Assembly (NCBI GenBank): GCA_023333565.1
Contig: JAJKFH010000347.1
Span: 186,001 to 250,000, forward strand
Origin: Puffinus mauretanicus
Taxonomy: Eukaryota > Chordata > Aves > Procellariiformes > Procellariidae
DNA length: 64,000 bases
Reading direction: 5' to 3'
Of this stretch, positions 34,771 through 47,661 are shown one piece after another. The position numbers were made by a program, and so were the translations under genes. The first letter of the stretch is position 1, and each line of letters starts with the position of its first letter. The notes below the pieces were generated by a model that did no database searches, was not told where the DNA came from, and saw only the letters and a list, made by a program, of their open reading frames with translations.

Positions 34771-37200
34771 CTTGTTTTGAAAGGGTAAGAGAACTACACA
34801 GAGTAGCAAGATATTTGCTTTGATTTCTGATGTATTACACAAAGGTTACTTGAATCTCCAATACAGTGGCACTAATTGCATGTACATATATAGCTACATA
34901 AATAAACACAGCGGTAGAAATCTGTGCATATACATAAATGTGCATGTAAAATATACATGCTGCATGTGTTTTATATTTGCGCACAAACATGGATACAATA
35001 TTCACAACCAACCTATTATTCTGTAGTCATAATTACATCAAACACACCAAGAAATCTCGCAAGACTTACTTGTTTTGTGGTCGCACCACCCCAAGTTGGA
35101 GCATCTAAAGCAACACCTGGCAGAATATTGCTGCAGCTGCCATAGTAACCTTCTGGTCTAGATTGGTGTGGCACACAGCAGAACAAAGTAAAATGGCTTG
35201 GAGAGGACCACACAGAAGATCAGTAGCAGAGAAACAAAATCCCGTTTAGGATCGTCCCAATCCAATGTGCAGTGGTGCTTATGAGTGGAAGTGGGTGTTC
35301 ACCGTCACCCTCCTGCATCAGCTTCAAACACTGGGAAACACTTATCTGTGAAAGCCTTATGAGTAATAATTAAACAGTCAATTGAGGCTTCAGAGAACCT
35401 GAGCCACAGGTAATAGTAGGCACTAAAAAGCCTAACTATTCATGCATGGAACATTATCCCTTTAAAACACTTTATTTGTAAGGAATGGAGGGAGACCATG
35501 AGAAAATTGTTTACACCCTTGATGAAAACTCTTAAAAGCACTTAAAATCCTGCATCCATGCTAACTTTGCCACAGCTCCCCTTTACTGACAGGTCCTCAA
35601 GGCCAAGCACTGCCGGTCGTCACCAGCACGGTGGGTCCCAGGTGGGACGTAAGAGAAGAGTGAAGTCCTCGCTTTGGATGGGTCTGAAGTACAGCGGTTC
35701 CAAAAAGCCTAACTTCTAAACACCAAAGAAAATATTCCCGCAGACTAGTTCAGTTTCCCTCCGAGTCTGATATTTTCCTACCTCCTTTAGTCTTCTTGAA
35801 ATATTCTTGCTAGTCCAAAGGATAGTTTTGACCTGGACAATGATTCCAGTTAATTTTTTCCAAGTGAGACTGTGTTTTAATGCCATTCTGTGTTTTAGAC
35901 CTATTGGCGAGGCTTACTGCCTGTGAACACTTCTGACTTCTCAAAATAAACACACGGGCGTTTTTACACTGTATCTCAGAGCAACATTTAATCTCAAATT
36001 GCCAGCTACAAACACTGATCTCTCTGGAGTCTTCATGAGCTCAGCAAATGCATTTAGCTTCCTCTACGGATCTGCTCATGGACAGATTTAAGAGCTCAGG
36101 CCATTCAAAGTGATCAGGCACTGAGTCTGCTGAAGGTTTGCAAAGTACAAATAGGCTACTGACAGAAGACAAAAATCTGTAAACAGAAATGCAAAGCGGA
36201 CAAGCTTTAATGTTATCCTCTCAGTGATATCTGGAAGTTGCTGTTTTAAGTATACTGAAATCTACACTCATCTTCTGCTTATATAAATGAAATATGCTTG
36301 ACATTTTGAGGTTAAATGCTTCCTTGCAGATGAAATGGAAGACTCTCCTGTGCTTCAGTTATCGCAGAGTCTATGCCAGCTGTAGCAATGTTCACAGTGG
36401 TAGGTGCTCCCATGTTAGAAACCAAACGAAACAAAGTTTTGCTTGGAAACAAACCAGTTCATGGGTATTTGACCCGTGAAAACAAGAAAAGAGGACTCGA
36501 GTCTCTTCTGTCTAGGTTGTAAGTGCTTCCAAGGAAGAGAAAAAGTCTTCTCCTTTCAAACACCATGGTTACATCCAGTCTGTCACCCAGCCCTGGATCT
36601 CACTGCTTTGCCAGTGCCATACTCATCTTCCATTTGCAGTTTTGCTGACTTGCTTGCAGACTCTCATGCTGGTCCATTCTCTCCTGTCTGGCACGTAGCA
36701 GGAAAGTGTAAAATCCATCACCAATTTGTAAAATGCTCATACAGAGAGGTTTTTGGTTTTGTTGCTTTTATTTGTTTCCCAGTGACCAAGGTCCCCCAGG
36801 GTATAGAACCTTAGGAAAGTATCACACAAAAAGGTGCAAAAATACTATTTAAAAGATTGTGTGAACTGTAAGCATATCCTGCATTGCACTGTTACTCATA
36901 GGATTATTATACACAAAAAAAATATTTGTAATTGCTGCGAGGGAGATCTATTCACTTTTTTACTGAAAGAAGACAAGGTGATTGTCTGTCTTGCTCAATA
37001 TGCGTCAGTAAAGAAATGTTGTATCCTTGATGCCTTTACCGAATGCGAGAAAATCACATCAACAGAGTAGGCTTCAAATAAATGTCTTTGATGGGTTATT
37101 CACAAATGTTCAGGCCCTAGTTAGTCTCGTATTCTGGCTGTTTCTTGCCTACAGCACTGAATGCAGAGCTAGAGGGCTCACAAACAATTTAAAGACATAC
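34771..37200. other. Unique sequence, reduced stop density on plus strand 36.3-37.1 kb
   Basis: No gene recognised. Three consecutive plus frames (36,294-36,479; 36,476-36,814; 36,834-37,070) leave few stops over about 780 bases, but none resembles a known domain and they are not in one frame. The stretch lies next to the minus-strand coding-like relic at 38.2-38.5 kb. Confidence 0.5.
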
Positions 37201-37229
37201 TAACCTATTCATACACAGAAGGACATGAA

Positions 37230-37282
37230 AAAGCCCTTTTGTGTTCAGGAAGACTGGTTCCCCACCATTGAAAAAGGGCTTT
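37230..37282. repeat. 11-bp perfect inverted repeat, 31-base loop
   Basis: AAAGCCCTTTT at 37,230-37,240 pairs with AAAAGGGCTTT at 37,272-37,282. On the plus strand each arm is also followed by a GTTCAG-type sequence. Confidence 0.75.
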
Positions 37283-38134
37283 GTTCAGTGTGTGACAAAT
37301 GATAGACTCTGGATAGCTGATTATGTGGAAGTTTCACTCCACTCAAGTAGACATGGTCCTGGAAAAGCTGTGAAATTCAGCTCTTCGCTGTGTCATACTT
37401 CCATAGCATCATGCTGCAAACATCTTGTGTGATCTCCACTGTAAGCCACCGCTGCTCTGATGAGCAGAAGTTCCTATCTGTGGGTTTTGTCTTCCTCAGA
37501 GGCTTTGAACAAGTCAGGGGTGGCAAAAAGATCATGAGGTGAGATCTAACCTCTGGTCCTGAAGGTCTACACGGCAGTTGAATTGGGTGCAACTGAACGT
37601 ACACCTCAAAGAGGGAGCACATTGGGACACCATGCTATATTGAAAATGCTAGCTGCCTTCCTTCCACAGGCATCAGCCTTCTGGTTCGAAGGGAGTGATG
37701 TATCAAACTTTTCAAGGGTTGCACAAGTACATGATGCCTGTGCTTACCTTCCCATGGGGTTTTACTCAAAAAGGGGAATATATGGCCTATAGTAGACCAG
37801 GAAAATAATCTTTAAAAATGGAAGTACATCAACTGTTCTGAAGGATTTTTTTTCTGCTATTTCTCTGTTTCAAATCTGCAGTTATAACCTTTTCTTAGTG
37901 TCCTTGGCGAAACACTCCATCACAAGAGTGTCTCAAGTCCTTCTCAACCAGAACCAACTCCGGAAGGTTTCAGTGTTCGTATTGAACTTCACATGGATTT
38001 CAATGTGATAAATAGTTTTGGTGTTTTATCATCACATATTGCCATCACTGTGAGGGGAATGTTGATCATACTTGGCAGTCACTCTTCTTCAAAGTCTGGT
38101 CTTCCTCGGTTTCAGCCTGACACCAATTTGCCTT

Positions 38135-38545
38135 TCAGCTGTGAGCTGCCATTTCAGTGCTGTGCTCTGTTCCCTGCTGATGGGATTTACCTGGTTTTTC
38201 TTTCGATATTTCAGAAATAATGTCCATGAGAACTGGCTTTTTATTCCAACATTTACTGCTCCATTGTACACCTCCAACATGAATGCACAGCAAATGTATG
38301 AGTTCCTGCAAGATTTTCTTCACTGTTTCAAACTCTCCTGGTCTTAGGTTAATGTCAAAGTGACTTTGGATGACTTTGTAGGCCTTGTATATTCTGTTGA
38401 AGTTTCTTAATTCTCAACAATGTGCCGAGAAACGATAACATCTTTGCATGGTATATTTCAGTTATTTTCCAGGCTTGATTAAGTCACAGCCATGACAGCT
38501 CCTTGTGTTCTGATATTTTGGCACTTCTGCCTGGCTGTTCTAGCA
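38135..38545 (-). pseudogene. Coding-like relic or cryptic exon, family unknown
   Basis: On the minus strand one frame runs open for about 92 codons, from about 38,410 down to 38,135, with protein-like composition (it includes IYKAYKVIQSHFDINLRPGE, then KKILQELIHLLCIHVGG). Just upstream a second frame carries NQAWKITEIYHAKMLSFLG and would join the first only through a frameshift near 38,405. A 5' splice-site sequence CCAG/GTAAAT falls after base 38,191, within the open stretch, following EISKEKPG. A 3' splice-like TGTGCTAG lies near 38,535. An in-frame TGA and the frameshift argue against an intact exon. Possible readings are a decayed exon, an old retrocopy without a visible poly-A tail, or chance. 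I do not recognise the protein family. Confidence 0.3.
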
Positions 38546-41500
38546 CAGACCATAATGTTAAAATGTAGAGAAAGATTAGAAAAAAATGCATGCAACTTTT
38601 TTGTATCTCAAAATATTCCCACTATAGCTTTTAATCAGAAACTGTTTGTGATACACTTGCATGTGAATTCTTAGGAAAAAAATGCAGAAGTCTTTAATTA
38701 AATTAAGCAATTGACATTGCATGGAATCAACAAATATCAACAGGTCATTTTGTGACAGGGAAATAGCTAGTATTTTTACCGTCAAGAAGGGATATAAATA
38801 GAAATACTCACAGATCTAAATTTTTTCCCCTCAGAATCAGGACAAACCAGTAATGGAGGACATGTATCAGCAGCGTTAGGGAGAAAAAGACAAATTACGG
38901 GAACTAATCGTATCTCCAACATACAGCATATGACTATTGAATCACGAATCGACCATAATAGATCTCTGAAGAGAGTCACATATCACAGGAAAATAAATGT
39001 AACTTCTGCAAACAAAACAGATTAAGGGCAGAGTATACTTCACCAGAGTGCACAGGGACATGGATGCAAAGCTTGCTTTAGCACTTGTTTTTTAAGCATG
39101 CCGTGCAGAAAAATTCTGATTTTGTTCAACAGAATGAAGAGGAATATCAGCAGAAGTGATGACAGCACTAAGCAAACAAAACATAAGTCTGGTGAGATAC
39201 ATGCAAAAAGGTTGAGAGTCCGCAGCTATAGCGAGGTTACTAAAAAGGTTAATATTTAGCAACAGTTGCCCCATAGGGTGTGTGATAACGCTTATTTCCT
39301 ATTCTAAAAAGCTATAATGTTCACAAAAGTACCATTAATTTTAATGTGGGCTATTCACATGCATCAAGGAAGGCTCTTAATTTTTAAGCAGGAACTGAAA
39401 ACATGCTTGTTTGGCAATGTTTTCAATTATTAATGTATTTAACTAGGTACTGTGATAGTTTTGGTGTTAATATTTTATCAATGATGTTATAATTGTATAT
39501 TGGCCAAAGCTATGCAAACGATTACGAGGTACATTTTTACTTCATATTTAGGCCAGTGTCTGCTACACTTGGCTGAAATAGTACCTTGCCATGGAAATAG
39601 CTCCACATACTTCAGTGAAATGAATCTGGAGGTTTAGATAGTAGAATAAAATTCTAAATGTCTCTACATTGCGAAAGCTCTCCAGCCAGGGGGTTTTAAT
39701 TTTCACTTTCTTTTCTGTTTTCACGTTGAAGTGTACAATAAGCATTTTGTTTGACAGGTGTCTTTTCATTTATGGTGTGTGATCTTTTCTGCAAAATATC
39801 CCATCATTAGATGCTCCACAAAATGCATATTTTATTTTAAAGCTTTTAAAGTAAAAAAGAAAAAAGAAAGAAACAGAAATAAGCAAACAGCCCAAAAGAA
39901 ATCAAGTGTTGATTTTCTGTGGCACAATCCCATAGCCCAATTGCATGTGATCACTTTTTTCTGAGACACTGTTCTCAGCTGTGAGTGATAATGTCTGGTA
40001 ACTCACTGAGGTGAAACATTGCCTTATTCAGAAAAATAATTTGGGCCACTGCTGTAGAAAATGAATGCTACATTCTTTACACGGAAAAAGAGCATGGGAT
40101 ATGATTTCCTATATAAGGAATGCTCTTCTGCAATACATCAAATCTCTTTTCTCCTGTGTGTGCAAATGCCCTCTCCTTTGTTACATTATAAGAGGGTGCA
40201 TAACTCCAAAAGAAATGGAGTTAGATGAAAAAGAGCCATTCCAAACTCTACTGATTAAAATAAATGTGCTCATAAAAGAGACAGGAGAGTAAATTACTGC
40301 ATCCCCAGAACAGCAGTAACTTATACACCAACAAGTTATTTTCAAGTTTGCCAGAGGAAATAATCTGCTATCAACAAGGGGTAATTGCCTGAGCAAACTA
40401 GTCTTTACATCTCACACATGCTGTCACCTTGTGTAAGAAAGAAATACACCACATATCAATTCAGGAAAAAAAAATTTGAAACATTCCTTTAAAGGCTGTT
40501 TCTCTCAGCTGTTTGAAAGAGAGAACATATACACAGCTTGGAACATATCTAATCTCTGCTCTTTTCTTATCGCTGAAGAGTATCCTAACACACGACAAAA
40601 TTCATAACCTAAGCAGCCTCGGGCAATATTAGAAAGGATCCATTTTAGATTGGAACAGAAATTTTAATCTGAGATTTACCTGTGGCTGTCACAGGTGAAA
40701 GCAGGTTAGTGACAACATTCTTCAGGAATAAATGAAGGAACTATTAAGTAAAAAAGTAAAAATTTTCTGATTTTTATACTGATATGGGCTGCCTAGAGAG
40801 CTAGATGAATACTTATTTCAGTGAATACGCACAGACACACACCTTCTTTTGTATTCCCATTACACAAATATTCATTTGACTAAAATGCTCTTGACCCAGG
40901 GGCTCACAGAAAAGGAGTTTTCAGCATTTGCACGGATGATTTTTTTGTTGAAGCAAGGCGCAAGTTTTGCCTGTGCGTAAGTATTTAACATGCATTTTGC
41001 CATGTAAGACAGACTGCAACATGTATTCCACAAATATAACTACAACAGACAGAAAAAAAAAAGTTTCTCATTCATGAGAAGATCAATCCTTTCTTTAAAG
41101 CCTTGTACTAAAAACGTGGCAACAGTTAATTAAAAGAACACCACAAGTGGTGGCAATATCTTTATTAATAGTCTGAGAAGTAACAGAGGGGCTAGCTATC
41201 ATAAGTGAATAATTTTTTTCTGAGAAGTAGAAAAGAATCTACTTCTTAATACTCAGTGATATCCACTCTTTCTATTAGCATTATTTTACCTTAAGTTAAA
41301 TATCAAACAATATTTTATTAATCAGAAAAACACATTTCCCTCTTTTCCTCCTCAGCAGAGGAAACTATAATTGTCTTAATTTCCTCCACTTTATCTCTTT
41401 GACTTTTATTTAATTAAATTAGCTCCCTTATGCTACCTGTAGCACTGTCAGTATGAGGCCATGAAGCTCAAAATGAACAGGAATAAAAAACAACCCCCAA

Positions 41501-42913
41501 ACTTAAGTCATCCTGATTAAGGTTCTGGAATGATCATATTCTGGAACCTGGTAGGATTGCTTGATCAAGACAGTAGGCAATGCAAAAATAGAGTAAGAAC
41601 TTGAATTTTCCGAAATTAAAGATTACGGGGCATATGGGAGGATTTCTGTCTTCCGTCCAACTTTTACGATGCTCTTCCAACAAAGAAAAATGGAAAGGTC
41701 TTAAAAGATTTTTGGCAGCATTCTGGCAAAGGATATAAACTACTGTCAAGCATAGTATGGAAGAAAAAACATCTCAGCTGACAGAAACAATATGCTTCAA
41801 TTTTTCTGTTGGTCATGATTTTGTATTCCAATGGTACTTCTAATTCCAAATTAATCGCTGTGGTTATTTAAGAAAAAAGAAACCTCCCTTAATCACAGCA
41901 AAAGTCATGAATGAGATCTGTCAGTGTAGTCAACAATCAATTCTTAGGTCTCCCTGCCTGTCTGCCTCCACATATTGACTTGTGATTGTCAAGGTCTGAA
42001 GTTTGGTCTGAAGCTTGAAGAGATCGTACTGTACTCTAGCGTCGTTCTATTTCTAAAGCATCGATTTCAGCTGGACAGGATCCCACCACGTAGTTACAAT
42101 TCCTCCTTAACTACAAAGTAAAGAAAAATCACAATATTTAAATAAAAACAAAAATAGGCCAAAGCAGTGTACATAGGCTGACATTTTGCACTCAAGAAAT
42201 TGAGCTTGCTGTGTCTTCAATGCCAATTCACGTGAGTTTTGTGTATTTTATCAATGATAATTCCTAATGCAGGAAATACACCACCTATAATGGATTGCTG
42301 CATGCAAGAAAGAAATACATCACCGATACCTGTCCCTAGTATAGTAATAAAATGTTACAGATTTCAGAGATAAAACCATCATAATAAAATATGCTCTGTA
42401 TGCAAATAATAAGACTACTTTTTGAATTGAAACAAAGATGGAAACTGTTTTCTGAAGTGGAAAACTGGAGGATTAAAATTGATTCATTGCTTCTATCCCT
42501 CAAATGAAAGAAAATAAAGGATTACAAATATCACTCAACTTTTATTAATGCATGACAGTCATCAGAAATGGGACTATTCGCCCTGGGAACAAAGCCAGTG
42601 ATATTTCTTAGGAGTGAACAGTCTCATTTTGTTGTACAACAATATTGAGATGGAAACTAGAACTGAGCTGTCGGGACACTCTTAGCTCGGTTTGAAGAAA
42701 GAAACCAGACTGTATAGACTTCCTCGATGAAGAAAAATGGCAGCGGTGAGTTCTTCCTTCCTCCTCCTGCCTTTGGTGAGTTCATCCCTGACCATTACAG
42801 CTTACTTCATGTTACTTTTCATCAACAACACCTCACGTCTCCCAAGCAGAAAATTTTTCTATGCCCAACTGTTTGCCATAGATCATTAAATAACACAAAA
42901 GACATATGCTCTT
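38546..42913. other. Unique AT-rich sequence, no gene seen
   Basis: Nothing beyond short open frames and A/T-rich tracts, for example A8-10 at 41,052-41,062. A small palindrome TTCTCAT-TC-ATGAGAA lies at 41,065-41,080. Confidence 0.65.
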
Positions 42914-43504
42914 GTGACATCAGCTTGTTTAAAAAGCAGCCTTATTTGTTGCAGAAGGATGCGTAAGTTACAGTTGCCGCATCTAGTGATAGCTCGTGCT
43001 CTGAAACCTATGCCCAATAATGGATCGGTTTCCAGTCTTGTCAGCAGCTTTCGGAACATAAAGGGGGTTTTCCGAACTGCAGCGGGTGTTGGAAACTCAC
43101 AGAAATGTGAAAGCACAGACATATTTGCTGCGCCACATCCTCGGAGATGGAGAAAGACTTGCAAAAACCGAAGGGATACAACAAATTACAGTACCTTACA
43201 CTTTAAGGAGTTTTTCCCACATTTGTTTACACTTTCCACAATAGTTTCTAGAAAAGTGCATGAGATGTACCTAAATAATATTCTAACAATTATGGCTCTT
43301 ATAAAAGAGCTGGTATTTCAAAACATTGGAGTACGTGTTAAATATACCATGGAAGTTAGGATAGGACCCTTCTTCGCAAGCAGGGAAGCCAGAACAAGGG
43401 ATACAGATCAACCCAAACAGATGTCGGTGGGATCCACAAACCATTTTTGTGTTTGCTGCTTGTCTCCCACCTATGGTTCGAAATATGACAGCAAGTGTTT
43501 ATAA
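42914..43504 (+). CDS. Longest open frame in the window (196 codons), unrecognised
   Basis: An ATG-started frame of 196 codons ending in TAA at the edge of an AT microsatellite. It has no recognisable domain, signal peptide or repeat; the product is basic and serine/cysteine-rich (starts MTSACLKSSLICC). The ATG has cytosine at -3 and adenine at +4, a weak initiation context. Another frame is open on the opposite strand (42,886-43,164), which points to local composition. Given the size of the window and six frames, I roughly judge that one such frame by chance is uncommon but not impossible. A real gene would need splice sites, conservation or transcripts. Treat it as a hypothetical frame, more likely noncoding. 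Confidence 0.15.
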   Translation: MTSACLKSSLICCRRMRKLQLPHLVIARALKPMPNNGSVSSLVSSFRNIKGVFRTAAGVGNSQKCESTDIFAAPHPRRWRKTCKNRRDTTNYSTLHFKEFFPHLFTLSTIVSRKVHEMYLNNILTIMALIKELVFQNIGVRVKYTMEVRIGPFFASREARTRDTDQPKQMSVGSTNHFCVCCLSPTYGSKYDSKCL

Positions 43505-43540
43505 ATATATATATATACGTATGTATATAAATATTTTTAC
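43501..43540 (+). repeat. AT-rich microsatellite
   Basis: ATAAATATATATATATACGT followed by ATGTATATAAATATTTT. It sits about 20 bases from the 3' end of the CR1 copy and is separate from the CR1 terminal repeat. Confidence 0.85.
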
Positions 43541-43562
43541 TGGGACTCTATCTTGTATTTCT

Positions 43563-44195
43563 CATCATAGAATCATTGAATCATTAAGGTTGGAAAAGAC
43601 CTCTGAGATCATCCAATCCAACCATCAACTCAATACCACTGTTGCCACTAAACCCCGTCCCTAAGCACCTCATCTACACGTCTTTTAAATACCTCCAGGG
43701 ATGGTGACTCCACCACGTCCCTGGGCAGCCTGTCCCAAGGCCTGACCACTCTTTCAGTAAAGAAATTTCTCCTAATGTCCAGCCTACACCTCCCCTGGCG
43801 CAACTTGAGGCCATTTCCTCTCGTCCTATCGCTGTTACTTGGGAGAAGAGACCAACACCCACCTCGCTACAACCTCCCTTCAGGTAGTTGTAGAGCGCGA
43901 TGAGGTCTCCCCTCAGCCTCCTCTTCTCCACGCTAAACAACCCCAGTTGCCTCAGCCGCTCCCCATCAGACTTGTGCTCCAGGCCCTTCACCAGCTTCGT
44001 TGCCCTTCTCTGGACACGCTCCAGCCCCTCCATGTCCTTCTTGTAGTGAGGGGCCCAAAACTGAACACAGGATTCGAGGTGCGGCCTCACCAGTGCCGAG
44101 AGCAGGGCACGATCACCTCCCTGCTCCTGCTGGCCACACCAGTTCTGATACAGGCCAGGATGCCGTTGGCCTTCTTGGCCACCTGGGCACACTGC
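43563..44195 (-). mobile_element. CR1 LINE, 5'-truncated, best-preserved copy (~630 bp)
   Basis: Minus-strand CR1 whose 3' end (near 43,563) has the TGATTCAATGATTCTATGAT-type terminal repeats. Its 3' UTR hallmark is seen on the plus strand as GGTTGGAAAAGACCTCTGAG. The 5' part encodes the C-terminus of ORF2 (reverse transcriptase polyprotein): in 43,674-44,192 the peptide includes [35 protein letters not shown] and [19 protein letters not shown]. After about 43,840 the family's usual final segment continues only in another frame, so a small indel near 43,830-43,840 breaks the frame. Similarity stops abruptly at about 44,195 (GGCACACTGC on the plus strand), giving the usual 5' truncation. It lacks the endonuclease and most of the polymerase and cannot move itself. 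The intact tail and high likeness to the family suggest a moderately young insertion. Confidence 0.95.
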
Positions 44196-47100
44196 CCAGT
44201 CTTTCCTCTTGATTCAGAGTTGAACCTTTCCGTTCAGGCTCTTGGCTTTTTAACTTCTGGATTACTCTTTCCTCTGTTTGCAGCTTCATTCAACTTCCTT
44301 TGTCAATAATGCAGATCCTTGAGGACAGGAGCTCAGGAGATGCATGAAGAGGTACACACCGTTGGGACCGGCATGAGCTGAGGCAAATAGGAGCTATTGT
44401 ATTCCTCCTCCGTCTTGTAGGGCACCTGCAATGGGAACCTCGCCTCCTCCATCTTTGCTGTCTACAAGGCTCAGGTTATTTGTTCATCCCCTACTTACCA
44501 GTGCTGAGACCCGCTGCCGTGCTGGTGTTCTCATGCTGTTCCATAAAGGACTTAAAGAGGAACAATTACGTGATTCTGCACTTCTGCCCCTCCCATGTCT
44601 TTTATCAGTAGGAAAGCAGGGAACACGACACAAAAAATAATTGAGGATGGTGCTTGATGACACCAGTTAATCAGTCAGCTATTTTCAAGTACTGACTGAC
44701 TAGTCCCTACATTGCAGGCTAAAAGCTCCTCTCATATAGACACACACCAATCTGACTGATGTACTCTGGCTGCTGAATGCCGTAGCATTTGAAAGCACTT
44801 GAGCACTATATACCTAATTTAACAATTTCAGTCTTTATCAAGATTTTACTTAAAAAATTACAGGAAACATCATGAAGGAACTCAAGAGAGACTGAAGAAA
44901 ACATCTGTTTATAATTCTGAAAATGTGCTCCAAAGGAGCGTTTTAAAATATGAGGCCAGTGCACAATACTCCAATTTTGCATCTGTTTTAAGAAAATTAG
45001 GCAGATGTAAATTTAAAAAATGCATAACTGTACAACTGTTCTAATTATTTATCTAGGTTCTAACCCACCTGAAAAGATTTTATCCCTCAGCTTGCCTTAG
45101 GTCAAAGCAATGTAAAATGAGCTAAAGATGACTGTAACCTTATGACCCCTACAAGCCCCTATTTATAAACCGTATATCGTAAATATCTATTATGAAAGTA
45201 TTACCAGTGGGAGGGGAAAAATAAATAAAAAAAAAAAAAAGAAAAGTGTGCATTATAAAAAAGACTGTCATGAGTTGAAACACCTTCAGTTAAATGTGTA
45301 TATAACATACATCACATATAAAACTATTAATCCAATTTAACAACATTCAATGCATTTATCCTAAGAAACTGCTAAAAAGCACTAAATGGAATTTACCGAG
45401 ATGAATAAAAAGCACAATTACCAACTAGACTTGGGAGATTCCAGTTAGTAAATGAGGCTGTGAAATTGCTTTGTGTTAAAAGAATATTAATGGCTATGCT
45501 GAGCACTTGACTAATATTTTATGGTGCAGGCTGTTACTAAATTAGACCCTTTGCATGTCTTCCTGTAAAGTCATTTAGTTATACTCGGAATACTTTTTTT
45601 CTTTACAAGATTTCTAAGAGTTTGCTGTGTTTTGGAAGTTCCTAATCCTGAAGAGGTTTTTTGAGGCTACCCTTGCTACCTGTTCCTTGCAGAGAGGCTG
45701 GTAGTAAAATAGTGCTGGGGGTGAACCCTTGTTTCACAGGTGATGGCAATCGCTCTCTTTTGGCAAGTGGTGCAAGTATGGGCTAACTCAAAAAAATCAC
45801 GCCAGGGTACCGCACATTCAATACCATAATTGTGTGTTTTGGTGTGTCAGCGATGAGAAGAAGTGGTGTGAACTGTGAATCAAATCCTAGCTTGGGGAAC
45901 TGCGGAGTGTAATTTTTCTACCCTAATTCTGGCCTCCGTCCAAGGCTGAGACTGCAAAGATGCCTTTGGACAGGTCTTCTGTGACTAATTCTGCGAAGGC
46001 AAGGGACCAGTTCCCAGCTCCATGCTAGAGGACCTGGTCTGAATAATACTACTGCTCCTTACTTCAAATTTGAAAGTCATTCATTTGGTCTCTTGCAAAT
46101 TTCAAATTTTGTTGGAAAAAACAATATTATGGAAACAGCTTTTATTAGCCATCTATAATATTGGCCATAAATGACATTGTGCTGGCACTTTTATTCGGAA
46201 AATATTTAAAGATTGTAAGTATCTTATGGTGGCAGCAAGAAAAACTTGGATTTTTTTTTTTTTTAAATAGAGGAATGCAGTAGGCCTTGCATACTGGATA
46301 TGTAAGTCTGAGCACATCTCCTGGGAAAAAAAAAAGAAAAATTAAGGCACCTGAAAGTCCTATTGTGCTCAAAACTGCTCGAGTATTTAAGCGAGAGAAA
46401 GTGAAATTGCATAGGCGCAGGGTCTTCATGTGTAAATTTAAATAATATATATAGTTCATATAACAGTGAATAGCAATAATAAACATTATAACCTTAGTAA
46501 CAATGACCGATAAGCAAAAATAAATACCCTCTGAATGAGGATTATAAAGTTCTATGAAGTTATATCACATTCAGTGAAATTTGAAGGCTTATCACCCTTG
46601 CCTTTCCCATCATGCTGCTGAGCAAAACCCACCGTTGTGCATGGGAAAGTGCTCGGGATGCAGCAGACCCATCACATAACAGAGTGAGGTCGCAACACCA
46701 AGCTTTTATACACCTACACACAGTCAAATTTGCCATGTTAAAAACTGATTAAGATACGAATTCTCTTCTCAATTAACCCTGGCCTGATGCAATAAAATTC
46801 CGCATAACCTTCCCCGATAAGGACGATGTGCAAACCACAGCGAGGAGAGTAGCAAACTGGCCAGAAAACCCGACTGAGGGTAGTATTAGCCACTCCGAAT
46901 GGAACTTGGAGAAAAAGCAAAATCCACCATAATGTACTGAGTCGTTATTGCTAACAGAAGCATAGCTCTTCTGTAACAGCAGTAACATTGGTCTCAACTG
47001 GGGAAACACGGCAGGAGGTTCACGGAGTGCTCTTCCAGCATGCTGGGGAAATGATCCCTGGTGAACGCCCAAATGCGGCTTGAAACATCAGAAGTGCTGG

Positions 47101-47661
47101 TACTCAGATCATCTGAAGCACCAGTTACAAATATATTGCAAGGATGTATACGCTTAAAGCTGCTGTTATATGAAGCATGTCATCTGTATAGCCCAGAGGA
47201 GAAGAATTAAATTGTGCAATCCTAGTTAGAAGCTGAATGGATGCGCTAATACTTAGAGCTGAAAGGGGTAAAACGCAATAGCAAGCAGTCGGAAAGGAAA
47301 CAAGCTTTGGCCTTTCCTGGGCCATTTCTACACCCCAGAATAAACCCAGCTTGCCACCAGCGGCTAAGTTAGCTACAGCGCAGGAGCACCAAACCCCAAA
47401 AATAGAGGGTGGACAGCTGAACTGATTGAATCGAACGTTATGAATGGCGATAAATAAATCCAACGCTACAAGGGAAGCTGGAGCTCCAGCTTTCCACTAT
47501 AAAAGATTCTCGTAGCTCTAAAACCTCCACAGCTTGAGCCGGCAGAGGCTCCTGGGCGGGAGAAGTGCTCTTTTATTTGTCCCATGAAATCCCATTCAGG
47601 TTCTGCTGCCATATGAATAGCTGATAATTGCCATTTCCTTTCGCTCGCTCGTGTTCCCCAG
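44196..47661. other. Unique sequence, no gene seen
   Basis: 44.2-44.6 kb is GC-richer than average, with frames on the plus strand that partly run antisense through CR1. From 44.6 to 47.1 kb it is AT-rich with an A14 tract at 45,227-45,240. No exon or repeat is recognisable. Confidence 0.6.

Noticed and set aside
43839..44309. 156-codon plus-strand frame
   Set aside because: It is an antisense shadow of the CR1 ORF2 fragment.
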